Shown one piece after another: positions 52,690 to 60,664 of a stretch of DNA of 64,000 nt. The DNA lies in assembly GCA_964390695.1 (NCBI GenBank), contig CAYMKI010000002.1:6765-70764 (forward strand), written 5' to 3'. The translations under genes and the position numbers were made by a program. The stretch's first letter is position 1. Every line of letters begins with the position of its first letter. The notes beneath the pieces were generated by a model. It was given only the letters and a program-made list of their open reading frames with translations. It did not search any database and was not told the origin of the DNA. Origin of the DNA: CAWACC01 sp964390695. GTDB taxonomy: Bacteria > Chlamydiota > Chlamydiia > Chlamydiales > Parachlamydiaceae.

Positions 52690-53690
52690 TAAGTGAAATA
52701 TTTAAGAAAAAAGCCTGTATAAGTGCACTTTTGAGGAATCTTCCACAAATGAGGGGGCCAAAAATCGCGTCCCCGAACGTTTTTAAAAGAGGGGGTGGGG
52801 GTCGATTCCAAAGCGCAATCGCGGATTTTTGAAAATGTGGCCACCTTCTAAAATCGCGCGAAAACTAACTTTATCAAGTTGCATAGTTTTATATAAACTG
52901 TGCAAAATGCTGAAAATAGGCCACTATCGCATGAATGTGTGATTTTTGGTCTCAAATATCGTTCTCCACCAGTAAAAATGAGGGTTTTTGCAACAGTGTT
53001 GCATCTTGAGGATTTTGTGCAGATATGCACATGAAAATGATGTTTTCGCAGTAAAAACGAGGTTTTATTGTGCATATGCTATTATTTTTTAGTGTTTGTT
53101 GAGGATTTTTCAATTGTATTCGGGATTTTATTGAGAGTATTTCAATGAAATGGTGGATTTGTTGATAGGAATGAGGTTTTGTGATGTGGTGCGCACCAAT
53201 TTATTTATAGAACGTGGTTTTTGGGCTTTTTTTTAGGATAATGCTTTAAAATGGGCTGGAAATGGCGCGCATCGTTTTTTTGTTTTGTCTGGCTGTTTGT
53301 TCTTCGCTGGCTTCCGCCTGCCTGCTGCGCTGTCTCTGCCTTTCCTTCGGGGAACCACTTCTTTTGCCGAGTGACGGATCATCTTTCTTCGGGCCGATAG
53401 AGAGTGAGGCTAAAATTACGATGGCTTGGAGAGGCTATAATGAGGGGAAAATGTGGGGTTGATTTTGCGGGTAGTAAAATGGGTTGAAAAGTGGTGCGAT
53501 TTCGGTAAGGTCGGTAAAGTTGGGTTTTGGGGCAAAGTGGGAAATTAGCGAAATAAAGGGGGTCGAGAATCGAATATAGCCGTACAAAGGTACAGGATTT
53601 GGCGAATATCGCGGTGTGGAGCGTTTGGAACTGGTAATTTGAGTAAAATAGGTATTTTGGTGGTTTTCAGACATTTAATATAGAGAAATT
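52690..53690. other. Gene-free spacer with iterated motifs, candidate origin or divergent control region
   Basis: About 1 kb with no convincing gene between the divergent minus- and plus-strand blocks. It holds two copies of TTGAGGATTTT (53006, 53099) and a third similar site (52731), two copies of CAGTAAAAAyGAGG-TTTT (52970, 53050), a TTGCAACAGTGTTGCA palindrome near 52987 and a 12-bp palindrome TGGTGCGCACCA (53187-53198). Such arrays occur at origins and operators. Function is inferred. Confidence 0.5.
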
Positions 53691-53708
53691 AAAAAATATC
53701 AACATTTG

Positions 53709-53758
53709 TTTGCATTGAATTGCATAGTTTACTTATAATTGTGCAAGAATTAACCAAA
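53709..53758 (+). promoter_or_regulatory. Promoter and TTAACCAAA leader of the plus-strand operon
   Basis: TTTG at 53709-53712, a 21-nt spacer, TATAATTG at 53734-53741 (one mismatch), then the leader with TTAACCAAA at 53750-53758. The stretch from the -7 box through CCAAAAC is nearly identical to that before the gene at 61826. Confidence 0.6.
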
Positions 53759-53769
53759 ACAACAATTTT

Positions 53770-53889
53770 ATGAAAACTTTCAGAACATTATTTATCATCG
53801 CATCAGTAGCAATAATTGCTGCCTTCATCTACAAATTGGTAGAGAAGGTTAACAACCCAATGGAGTTTCACAACATAATCCAAAAGTAA
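53770..53889 (+). CDS. Small single-pass membrane protein
   Basis: 39 aa. Basic start MKTFRT, one hydrophobic segment (LFIIASVAIIAAFIYKL) and a short polar tail. First gene after the promoter; the leader TTAACCAAA lies 11 bases before its ATG. Confidence 0.65.
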   Translation: MKTFRTLFIIASVAIIAAFIYKLVEKVNNPMEFHNIIQK

Positions 53890-53895
53890 TAAGCC

Positions 53896-54102
53896 ATGTC
53901 AGCACAAATCGCCATCGGCCAAACCGCTACTGTCTCCAAGGCGGACTACTCCGAAGCAACTGGAAAGGTAGTTTCGGTAAATGAACACCCTATTGTTGTC
54001 TTTTTAGGGACTTGTGAGTATCCAATTAGAGGTGAGGGAATGGAAACTAAGGTAACAATCATTGACGAGAACGGAAAAGAGCATTCAGGAAGCATTATTT
54101 AA
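53896..54102 (+). CDS. Hypothetical small protein
   Basis: 68 aa, beta-rich (TATVSKADYSEATGKVVSVN), likely a small barrel. It starts six bases after the membrane protein stop. No family is recognised. Confidence 0.6.
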   Translation: MSAQIAIGQTATVSKADYSEATGKVVSVNEHPIVVFLGTCEYPIRGEGMETKVTIIDENGKEHSGSII

Positions 54103-54113
54103 CCAAACAAAGC

Positions 54114-54392
54114 ATGACAGACTATCTAATCACACCCGAAGAGGCCAGAAAGGCTAAAATCAACTTGCCTGACGGCTACGATGCCTTTACAATCAATTAC
54201 GGCCAATTGTGCCAACTGATTGAGGAGACCGCGCCCTATACCGACTTCTTGGTTATAAAGTATCCCATAAAGTGGAAATGGTTGAAAAGACTCAAAAAGA
54301 AGGGGTATTTTGTTAACTCAATGAAAGAGAGAATAACCCAGCAGGAATTCACCTTTATTAGCTGGAAGAAAATGGTTACTGACGAGGCCTAA
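54114..54392 (+). CDS. Hypothetical small protein
   Basis: 92 aa, mixed alpha/beta, Lys-rich end. It begins after a TTAACCAAA leader (54099-54107) and is followed by hairpins at 54386-54417. No family is recognised. Confidence 0.6.
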   Translation: MTDYLITPEEARKAKINLPDGYDAFTINYGQLCQLIEETAPYTDFLVIKYPIKWKWLKRLKKKGYFVNSMKERITQQEFTFISWKKMVTDEA

Positions 54393-54432
54393 TGGCCGAA
54401 ACCTACCCCTTCGGGGGGATGGTCTAACCAAA
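54386..54432 (+). promoter_or_regulatory. Intercistronic UUCG hairpin plus CTAACCAAA leader
   Basis: GGCC-TAAT-GGCC (54386-54397) spans the preceding stop codon; CCCC-TTCG-GGGG (54406-54417) is a UUCG tetraloop hairpin; CTAACCAAA follows at 54424-54432, then the ATG at 54456. A similar arrangement precedes two further genes. Confidence 0.55.
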
Positions 54433-54455
54433 AAAAGTCCCTAACGGGCAATATT

Positions 54456-54893
54456 ATGAGCACAAGAGCAAACATTATTGTGAAAGAAGGAAATGAAAAC
54501 CTTATTTTTTATCGCCACAGTGACGGTTACCCAGAAGGTACGATTCCTTCTTTAAAAAAGTTTGTCGATTTAATGAAGTCTGGCGTTGTCAGGAACAATA
54601 TTAGCCAAGGTTGCGGCTGGCTTATTATTTTGGGTGCACTAGAATACGCATCTATTCCAAGAATATTGGAAGCAGATGAAGACGGAAGCCCGAAGACATG
54701 GGAAGATATTCTTATAACAGATTGGAAGGTTGGAGCCTACGAGCCAACAACAGGGATACATGGAGACATTGAGCACCTGTACTTGATTGACATGGATTTA
54801 TTTAAGATTACAGAAATTCAAATAACCAAAAATTGGAAGACGGCAAAAGTCTTATACGTCCATTATGACGCAAACTCCACTAAGGGAGTATAA
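54456..54893 (+). CDS. Conserved phage protein of the STRANI..YRHSDGYP family
   Basis: 145 aa. The start MSTRANIIVKEG...FYRHSDGYPEG...L matches a widespread small phage family whose members begin with STRA and contain the YRH-DGYP motif. The role is unknown. The gene lies behind a hairpin and a CTAACCAAA leader. Confidence 0.75.
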   Translation: MSTRANIIVKEGNENLIFYRHSDGYPEGTIPSLKKFVDLMKSGVVRNNISQGCGWLIILGALEYASIPRILEADEDGSPKTWEDILITDWKVGAYEPTTGIHGDIEHLYLIDMDLFKITEIQITKNWKTAKVLYVHYDANSTKGV

Positions 54894-54913
54894 AGTTATT
54901 AGGCTTAGTGCGT

Positions 54914-54940
54914 CCTGCCTTCGGGCAGGGGTTAACCAAA
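54914..54940 (+). promoter_or_regulatory. Intercistronic UUCG hairpin plus TTAACCAAA leader
   Basis: CCTGCC-TTCG-GGCAGG (54914-54929) and TTAACCAAA (54932-54940), followed by AAAGTCC and a second, small TTCG turn before the ATG at 54962. Confidence 0.55.
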
Positions 54941-54961
54941 CAAAGTCCTTCGGGCAACAGT

Positions 54962-55063
54962 ATGAGAAAATTAAAATCAGTTATCCTTTCACTCACTTGG
55001 ATAGATGCAGTTCTTTGGGCTGCGCCTGCCACACTAATCCTAGTTTCAACCCTAAACAAGTAA
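54962..55063 (+). CDS. Very small membrane protein
   Basis: 33 aa: basic start MRKLKS and one hydrophobic helix (VILSLTWIDAVLWAAPATLILV). It has the operon's hairpin and leader in front, and the next gene starts six bases after it, supporting translation. Confidence 0.5.
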   Translation: MRKLKSVILSLTWIDAVLWAAPATLILVSTLNK

Positions 55064-55069
55064 TTCGCC

Positions 55070-55387
55070 ATGGCAAAGCAAACATTCGACATTGGCATTT
55101 ATCACTTCCACCGCACCATCAGCGGGCCCCAATGCAAAGATGATGGCAAAATGAAGCAAGGAGACGTAATAGGATGCCTTCATCCTCTCTACGATCACCC
55201 AGTTTTTGCCTATGGCATTCATCAACAGAGCAAAGACTCGGTACAACTTGTACGCCAAAACCTGCGGTTCAAAAAGATCATCACTTTGAACTATACGCCA
55301 GACTCCAACGAGTTGGAGATGCACACAAAGCTAAATGTAATGCTTAATTTCTTGGCCGATCCATCTAAACAACTGCAAATCGTATGA
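55070..55387 (+). CDS. Hypothetical protein
   Basis: 105 aa, His-rich N-terminal half (YHFHRTIS), beta-rich. Overlaps the next gene by ATGA. No family is recognised. Confidence 0.6.
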   Translation: MAKQTFDIGIYHFHRTISGPQCKDDGKMKQGDVIGCLHPLYDHPVFAYGIHQQSKDSVQLVRQNLRFKKIITLNYTPDSNELEMHTKLNVMLNFLADPSKQLQIV

Positions 55388-55908
55388 AACCAACACACGA
55401 ACAAATCGAAACCGCAAAACAAGTTCTTTCCGATGCTGGTTTTATCCAAGTCTATTGGACTGAAGAGGACATTAGAACCAGACAAGATGAAGACGAACCG
55501 CTAACGGATGAGCAAGTGAAAAACATTCGCGAAAACATCGAGCGGAGACACGATGCTAACATTGGAATCAATTGGGAGGTAATTGACATTTATATTCATG
55601 ATGAGTTACACCCAGTTGAATGGAATTTTAAGGAAGTAGCGTCACACACGCCTATTGACCAAACAAAAACCTATTGGGCTATCGCTACCGAAACAATCAG
55701 TAGCCCTGAATTCGCATGGAGCGATGAAAACGAAAATCCTATTCTATTCGCTACCAAAGAGGAAGCCGAAAAAGAACTGAAGGAAGACGAACACAACGAG
55801 GACGAGTTTGTAACAGAAGTAAAAATTGAAGATGGCTTTCTAAAGTCTATTAACGATCGCTGCGACTGGCGCAAAATTGCAAACTTGGACTTGCTGAAGG
55901 TTAACTGA
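55384..55908 (+). CDS. Hypothetical acidic protein
   Basis: 174 aa, strongly acidic with a helical start (MKPTHEQIETAKQVL), a middle part YWAIATETISSPEFAW and a Glu/Lys-rich helix (KEEAEKELKEDE). It could be a DNA-mimic type protein, but that is only a composition argument. ATGA-coupled to the previous gene. Confidence 0.6.
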   Translation: MKPTHEQIETAKQVLSDAGFIQVYWTEEDIRTRQDEDEPLTDEQVKNIRENIERRHDANIGINWEVIDIYIHDELHPVEWNFKEVASHTPIDQTKTYWAIATETISSPEFAWSDENENPILFATKEEAEKELKEDEHNEDEFVTEVKIEDGFLKSINDRCDWRKIANLDLLKVN

Positions 55909-55912
55909 CGAA

Positions 55913-55957
55913 GGCTTCATTAGCCGAAACGGGACTTTACATCCCGTATTAACCAAA
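55913..55957 (+). promoter_or_regulatory. Two intercistronic hairpins plus TTAACCAAA leader
   Basis: GGCT-TCATT-AGCC (55913-55925) and ACGGGA-N7-TCCCGT (55929-55947), then TTAACCAAA (55949-55957) eleven bases before the ATG. Confidence 0.55.
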
Positions 55958-55968
55958 AAAACAACTGT

Positions 55969-57111
55969 ATGAAAACAACAATCAAATTTTACGGGACTGA
56001 AATCACATTATCCGGACTCAAAAGAGAATGCGAAACTATCAGCGAAGCATTCGGCAAACTTCAAAAAATCAAGCAGTACCAATTAACCTACTCAGGTGTA
56101 AAGAAAGAAGGTATCGAACCCGAAGGAACTTTGCTCTATGTAATGTTCGGAACCAACAAATTAAGAGAAGAGGAAGCCTTCGCAGCTAAGATAGAGGACT
56201 TCAAAACCCGTATACCTGCTATTGTCACGCTGGAGGACGTTAAAAGACTCCACGCTGAGATGAAAGAAATTTTTAATGCTCACGTATGTATCGTAGATGA
56301 TCGTATCACAGAAGAAGAAAAGGCCGAGCAGGAGGCCGAACGCCAAAACGATCAGGAGGAACGCGAACGCCAGGCGTTGGAAGTTCAAAAACTTGTGAAC
56401 CTGAAAGGAGAAGGAGAAGTTACGCGAGGTGTAAACGATATGTTTTTGACCATTCAGGCATATTTTAACGACTCCCATTCAATGGTTGACTACTTCCATC
56501 CCCACCATTCAATCGGTGGAGCCTACGCCATTGGAATCGTTTCAAAGGGAGCACGTAAGGAAAGCCTTGTGAGGGATATAATCGCTGCCGTTCCCGAACT
56601 TCAGGCGTATGAGTGGAACTGGAACATTCAAGAGTATAGCAATGGTCATGGAACGTTTATGGAATCCTCACAAGTTGGCATCGCCCCAATAAAAGCCTAT
56701 GACGGACGCAAAGAGGTAGGCTATTGGTACGAAATCTCTTTTTCCAATGCTATCACCCTGCCCAAGTCTCGGCTATTCGTTGAGCAATTGCCGCAGCCCA
56801 AAGGAAAGATAGAAGGCGCTGCCCCTTCCGGGAACAAAATTGCCACCTGCAAAATCAATCAGGAGAAGAAGGGGATTGAATTGTACTTCAATTCTAAGCC
56901 GGCATCCGCAGTTTTAGACGATTTGAAGGCCAACGGATGGCGCTGGTCACGTTTTAACTCATGCTGGTACAAGTTGGGCAACTCTATCGCTAGGAGAACG
57001 GCTTCAAAGTATGCAGAAGTGCCAAATACGCTGAATGCGACTGAAAGATTAGCCACTGCTGGACTTGTGGAAGATCAAGAAGAAGCAGCCATCGCCAACG
57101 GAAAATATTAG
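55969..57111 (+). CDS. Large accessory protein of the plus-strand operon, anti-restriction-like C-terminus
   Basis: 380 aa. A helical Glu/Gln-rich segment (about 100-150) separates an alpha/beta N-terminus from a central region with HSMVDYFHPHHS. The C-terminal part (KGIELYFNSKP...LKANGWRWSRFNSCWYKLGN) has the GIEL-F--KP...G-RWS...WY pattern I know from phage and plasmid accessory proteins, some of them next to anti-restriction genes. The function is unknown. A strong terminator follows. Confidence 0.65.
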   Translation: MKTTIKFYGTEITLSGLKRECETISEAFGKLQKIKQYQLTYSGVKKEGIEPEGTLLYVMFGTNKLREEEAFAAKIEDFKTRIPAIVTLEDVKRLHAEMKEIFNAHVCIVDDRITEEEKAEQEAERQNDQEERERQALEVQKLVNLKGEGEVTRGVNDMFLTIQAYFNDSHSMVDYFHPHHSIGGAYAIGIVSKGARKESLVRDIIAAVPELQAYEWNWNIQEYSNGHGTFMESSQVGIAPIKAYDGRKEVGYWYEISFSNAITLPKSRLFVEQLPQPKGKIEGAAPSGNKIATCKINQEKKGIELYFNSKPASAVLDDLKANGWRWSRFNSCWYKLGNSIARRTASKYAEVPNTLNATERLATAGLVEDQEEAAIANGKY

Positions 57112-57135
57112 AGATACTTTTTTTGGTTAATTAGT

Positions 57136-57167
57136 AGCCTGCCTTAGAAATGGGGCAGGCTTTTTTT
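57136..57167 (+). terminator. Intrinsic terminator of the plus-strand operon
   Basis: Arms AGCCTGCC (57136-57143) and GGCAGGCT (57154-57161), a 10-nt loop and seven T. Confidence 0.9.
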
Positions 57168-57248
57168 ATGGGCATAAAAAAACTCAGGAATTGTGTTAGC
57201 GGATGTCAGTCCGATTAACATGAAAACGATTAAAAATAAACCTTTCAT
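57144..57248 (-). CDS. Possible very small secreted protein
   Basis: 34 aa with a signal-like N-terminus (MKGLFLIVFMLIGLTSA). It overlaps the plus-strand terminator, so it could be spurious. The stretch 57249-57399 holds no convincing gene. Confidence 0.35.
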   Translation of the reverse strand: MKGLFLIVFMLIGLTSANTIPEFFYAHKKSLPHF

Positions 57249-57399
57249 AAATTTGATTTTTATTTTGGCGGAATCACCCGTACCCGTGTTGTTCAGAATT
57301 CCAACTGTTCCCTTGGTGATGCTAATTTAAGTGTTTTTTGCTTCTTGGCCATCTTTTGCGTCTGTGTCGGGGCTTGTGTTGGATGGGTGGTGAAATCGG

Positions 57400-57669
57400 C
57401 TAAATATCCATAGCGCAATCATGCGTGCAATCCTCGCAACAAGTGCAAGTAAACGTATCATCATTATTAACGTCTGATTGATACGGGCAAGTGTGATCTT
57501 CTTGCGCCTTACCCTTTTCGCATTTATGGCATTTCTCAATAGGTTCTTTCTTCACCTCCTTAATCACCACGTCAATGGCTTCTTTAACTCTAATACCATC
57601 AAAAATATCAACCCCCTTGATATATTCCTTGTTGCTCTCCAACACTTCGATAGCTGTCTTTAAGTCCAT
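57400..57669 (-). CDS. Cys-rich small protein
   Basis: 89 aa. Helical first half (AIEVLESNKEYIKGVD) and a C-terminal half with nine Cys, including CHKC, CTCCEDC, that could bind two zinc ions. It ends in TAG. No family is recognised. Confidence 0.65.
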   Translation of the reverse strand: MDLKTAIEVLESNKEYIKGVDIFDGIRVKEAIDVVIKEVKKEPIEKCHKCEKGKAQEDHTCPYQSDVNNDDTFTCTCCEDCTHDCAMDI

Positions 57670-57672
57670 AGG

Positions 57673-57864
57673 TCATTTTTTAGGTGGTTCTGGTAGCGGC
57701 ATCCAATGAGTTATTCTATCTCCAAGAAATGAATCAAATACATCTGGAAATCTAGTAGTTGTAAATGACGTTCCTATTTCTTTGTTTCCAGCCCCGTAAG
57801 TTGCACAAGTAAGAACCTTTACATTTGGTTCTGGCATTCTATCCTTAACGCTTATCCATTCCAT
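57673..57864 (-). CDS. DUF551 protein
   Basis: 63 aa. WISVKDRMPEPNVKVL at the start and HWMPLPEPPKK at the end are the DUF551 signature. Common in phages; role unknown. Three bases before the Cys-rich gene. Confidence 0.85.
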   Translation of the reverse strand: MEWISVKDRMPEPNVKVLTCATYGAGNKEIGTSFTTTRFPDVFDSFLGDRITHWMPLPEPPKK

Positions 57865-57894
57865 AGATTTTATCGTTTAGGGTCTTTTTCAATA

Positions 57895-58116
57895 TCAATA
57901 TTGTTTTGGGAAAGGTAGCTTGTAAGTCCAAAATGTGTATTGTTCGCCTTCATCGCTTTTGACCCATCTGTTCATTCGGCATAATCCTATTTTGTGAAAC
58001 TCTACCACATTACCGCACGGGTAATGCATATAGCCACAAACATAATATTCTCCATCGAAAGGAGGCATTTGTTCACGAGATAAAAACCATTCAATTTGAA
58101 TGTTTATTATTTCCAT
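57895..58116 (-). CDS. DUF551-like small protein
   Basis: 73 aa. WFLSREQMPPFDGEYYVCGY and the final W-TYKLPFPKQY resemble a diverged DUF551. Overlaps the next upstream gene. Confidence 0.6.
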   Translation of the reverse strand: MEIINIQIEWFLSREQMPPFDGEYYVCGYMHYPCGNVVEFHKIGLCRMNRWVKSDEGEQYTFWTYKLPFPKQY

Positions 58117-58361
58117 GTCAATTCAAAATTTTTCCATATCAAAATTGGTCTATCTACATTACTATTATACCATTGAATTATTTCATCATGATATATTTCA
58201 ACCACAGCATCATAAAGACGGGGCCAATTCCCTTTTTCAACATCTAAACCAAATTCTTTAATCGGTGCGTTCTGATTGCACATAATCAGAATTTCAGATT
58301 TCTTTTTCTTTTTTAGAGTTTTAAGCCATTGTTTTACGGCACTATATTCAACGGTTGACAT
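58107..58361 (-). CDS. Hypothetical small protein
   Basis: 84 aa, basic centre (TLKKKKKSEIL). Overlaps the DUF551-like gene by ten bases. No family is recognised. Confidence 0.55.
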   Translation of the reverse strand: MSTVEYSAVKQWLKTLKKKKKSEILIMCNQNAPIKEFGLDVEKGNWPRLYDAVVEIYHDEIIQWYNSNVDRPILIWKNFELTWK

Positions 58362-58384
58362 ATCATTCTTTATTGTTTATTATA

Positions 58385-58615
58385 TTAGTCTTTAAATCCG
58401 TTAGCGTATGCGAGGAGGAGGTAGAAGTTGGCGATGTCATCGACCATGTAATCTTGCTCATAAAAATAAACCCCAAAATGATTAGCTATATCAACATCTT
58501 TTATAATTCTATGTTGAATTCTGCTTGGCACTATTGATATTTGAATGTGTGACTTAGCTGTTTCATACGCATCCCTCGCTGAATACCCTTTAGGTAGGTC
58601 GAATTCGATTACCTT
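58385..58615 (-). pseudogene. Coding-like frame without a start, continuing the gene at 58614 after a frameshift
   Basis: A frame of at least 75 codons (VIEFDLPKGYSARDAY...) runs to a TAA at 58387-58385 and looks coding, but it has no ATG, GTG or TTG start. It is in the +1 frame relative to the 151-aa gene, and removing one A from the A8 run at 58637-58630 joins the two frames into one protein of about 227 aa. Confidence 0.65.
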
Positions 58616-59069
58616 AGTCCGATAATCTCTTTTTTTTCTTTTCGTGCTTTGTGGATCGGGTCAAATTCTTGATCGACCCAAAATTGTCTTTAGCAAACTT
58701 CACCTTTGCAAAGGCTTTATTCACTTCTTCGTTGTCTCTTTCGGCTAGTTTCTTGATTTTATTATCAACCTTTCTCTTTACGGATTCAGGAACTATGCGT
58801 AATGCCTGTTCGTAAACCCCTTCGTTGTCTCTTTCTCGTGCGCTGACATTGTCATCACCGATAGCTAAAATGGATTTTCTGGTAATTTCATCACCTCCAG
58901 CGGCAGCCTTTAGCAGAGCTTTTTTTACTTTATCGGAGGCGTATAGTTCTGCGGCCTCATCCATAAGATCGTACCTATTATGGGTTTGGCTTACCTCTAA
59001 TTCATGACTAGCCCATTTGGGGTAACCATACTTCTTTGCAATCTTATCTTTTGCTTGTTTGTAAGTCAT
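58614..59069 (-). CDS. Hypothetical helical protein, possibly frameshifted at its end
   Basis: 151 aa as read. Helical and charged with two RERDNE segments about 33 residues apart, suggesting an internal repeat (DDNVSARERDNEGV and KLAERDNEEV). It ends with a basic stretch coded by an A8 run, then a stop 14 bases later. The following frame may be its true C-terminus. Confidence 0.6.
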   Translation of the reverse strand: MTYKQAKDKIAKKYGYPKWASHELEVSQTHNRYDLMDEAAELYASDKVKKALLKAAAGGDEITRKSILAIGDDNVSARERDNEGVYEQALRIVPESVKRKVDNKIKKLAERDNEEVNKAFAKVKFAKDNFGSIKNLTRSTKHEKKKKRLSD

Positions 59070-59075
59070 ATTATT

Positions 59076-59291
59076 CTATTTACGGTACTCGTGAGTCTTA
59101 TGTAATAATTCAACAATTTTATTGCTTTGTTTTGATATTTCTATTTGTGAAAAATCATCTTTCTTCCATTTTAGATAGTCTGAATTTGTGTTACTCAAAT
59201 GGGTTAATGCGTAACACAATAAATCAAGTTCATCTTTAGAAAAAAAACATTTGACCTTGTCAGGCTGGCCGATGGCTATTGTGTTTTTCAT
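59076..59291 (-). CDS. Hypothetical small protein
   Basis: 71 aa, mixed, helical centre (DELDLLCYALTHLSN). Six bases from the next gene. No family is recognised. Confidence 0.55.
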   Translation of the reverse strand: MKNTIAIGQPDKVKCFFSKDELDLLCYALTHLSNTNSDYLKWKKDDFSQIEISKQSNKIVELLHKTHEYRK

Positions 59292-59293
59292 GG

Positions 59294-59500
59294 TTAAAAA
59301 ATTAGGTTCTTTGAAACAAGATCGTGAAGCATTATACTTCCATTATCACAATCACATTGCTTTTGAATTGGGAATGTGCTATGCTCAGAAAACCAAGCGT
59401 TGAAATCTTCAGGCTTGGTTAGGTTGTTACCAAACCACATTTTTGTGATCTTGGAACACTTTCTACATTTTATCTCGTACGTGTATTCTTGATCTGTCAT
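59294..59500 (-). CDS. Small zinc-ribbon-like protein
   Basis: 68 aa with CRKC and CDCD knuckles about 35 residues apart. A small metal-binding protein is likely; role unknown. Confidence 0.6.
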   Translation of the reverse strand: MTDQEYTYEIKCRKCSKITKMWFGNNLTKPEDFNAWFSEHSTFPIQKQCDCDNGSIMLHDLVSKNLIF

Positions 59501-59503
59501 AAC

Positions 59504-59818
59504 TCAAGGTTTAAATTCTGGTTTTGGTGCTTCTTTAATTGAATCCCTATTGATTATTCCGGTTGGATGATCGCAATGGCCTTGGCACCCGCAAGTCATA
59601 GGGTCTCCACATGATATGTATTTTACCCTTGCAGAAGAAAGGCAAGATTCAATCTGAGCCTCACACGCTTCATCCCACTTCGAACGAGCGTACAATATAG
59701 CGGCTTGCTCTTGAGCGTACTGCAAATAATCATAGTCACTTTCTGAGTTATTGTAATCCTCAAAGTTTTGATACTCGAGAGTTCTAGCTACTTCGTCTAA
59801 TGCTTCGGGGTAACTCAT
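59504..59818 (-). CDS. Cys-rich small protein
   Basis: 104 aa. Helical N-terminal half (ALDEVARTLEYQNFEDY) and a Cys cluster CGDPMTCGCQGHCDHP (72-87). ATGA overlap upstream. No family is recognised. Confidence 0.6.
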   Translation of the reverse strand: MSYPEALDEVARTLEYQNFEDYNNSESDYDYLQYAQEQAAILYARSKWDEACEAQIESCLSSARVKYISCGDPMTCGCQGHCDHPTGIINRDSIKEAPKPEFKP

Positions 59819-60186
59819 ATCGTTAATTTTTTAAGTACATCTTCATAAATAGATAATTGCAATTTAGATTGAACCGAAGCAGTAGAATTTTTTATGCTTG
59901 AAATATTCCAATCTAAAAAATCTATAGCTTTTTGATTTTTACTTTTTAGTTCTGCAATTTGCTCTCTAAGCGCATTACATTCGTTTATACAAGACATTCC
60001 ATCCTCAACCCTTATCCTATTAGCGTGGAATAATTTTGATTCTAAAGGCTTTACTTTCTCAATCATGCACCTTGCAAACCCAACCATTTCACCCTCAGAC
60101 CAGCAGCCAGCGTGAGCGCATTTATTGTCGGCAGGCTTTTTAATCTTTACAATTTCTTCCCAATTAGGCTCTCCATTGTTTGTCAT
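59815..60186 (-). CDS. Hypothetical coiled-coil protein
   Basis: 123 aa. Cys pair CAHAGC near 23-28, central MVGFARCMIEKVKPLE, and a coiled coil (75-100). ATGA overlaps at both ends place it in the operon. Confidence 0.6.
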   Translation of the reverse strand: MTNNGEPNWEEIVKIKKPADNKCAHAGCWSEGEMVGFARCMIEKVKPLESKLFHANRIRVEDGMSCINECNALREQIAELKSKNQKAIDFLDWNISSIKNSTASVQSKLQLSIYEDVLKKLTI

Positions 60187-60455
60187 AATGAATCAGGTGT
60201 AAATTTTGTTTCTAGCCAACTGTACAAAGAACCATTATGAAGCCAAGGGCAAAAGCCAGCAGGACTATGTTCATCAAACGAATAGCCACAATGAATACAA
60301 GAACATTGAATTTTTATTAGACTATTGAGTTGATCGGTATCAATACCGCTACCATCACAAAAAATACAAGTAACTGGAACGTCCGCGCCATCGCGATTGA
60401 CTTCTTTCTCACCTTGGCCATTGCAGTGTTCACATTTTAAGTCTTCGTATTTCAT
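60183..60455 (-). CDS. DnaJ-type zinc-finger small protein
   Basis: 90 aa. CEHCNGQGEKEV and CIFCDGSGID are CxxCxGxG knuckles; CSCIHC forms another pair. Likely two zinc sites. ATGA-coupled on both sides. Similar to the 58-aa protein at 47671. Confidence 0.7.
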   Translation of the reverse strand: MKYEDLKCEHCNGQGEKEVNRDGADVPVTCIFCDGSGIDTDQLNSLIKIQCSCIHCGYSFDEHSPAGFCPWLHNGSLYSWLETKFTPDSL

Positions 60456-60664
60456 AATTTGTTGGCTAATTTTGTTAATTCCTTTTTTCCTTTCTTCTCA
60501 AAAATTGATACGCACTTGTCAGAGCATAAATGAAATTCATATTCCCAACCAGTATAATCATGCCGTCCTAAAAAGACTGTCATGGATGTCCAGTTTGATT
60601 TATCCCAGATAGATTCATGCCCGCAATTATCGCATCTGTAAATTGTTCTTCTTTCAACCCTCAT
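60452..60664 (-). CDS. Small zinc-ribbon protein
   Basis: 70 aa. CDNCGHES and CSDKC form a treble-clef or ribbon; the end is Lys-rich. ATGA overlap with the neighbours. Confidence 0.65.
   Translation of the reverse strand: MRVERRTIYRCDNCGHESIWDKSNWTSMTVFLGRHDYTGWEYEFHLCSDKCVSIFEKKGKKELTKLANKL

Noticed and set aside
53262..53462. A plus-strand 66-aa frame with a hydrophobic start in the gene-free spacer
   Set aside because: The Cys/Leu/Ser-rich sequence has no neighbour coupling, no leader motif and no promoter match; probably chance.
57327..57539. A 70-aa minus-strand frame overlapping the Cys-rich 89-aa gene
   Set aside because: Arg/Ile/Leu-rich shifted frame with no support from spacing; the Cys-rich frame fits the operon.
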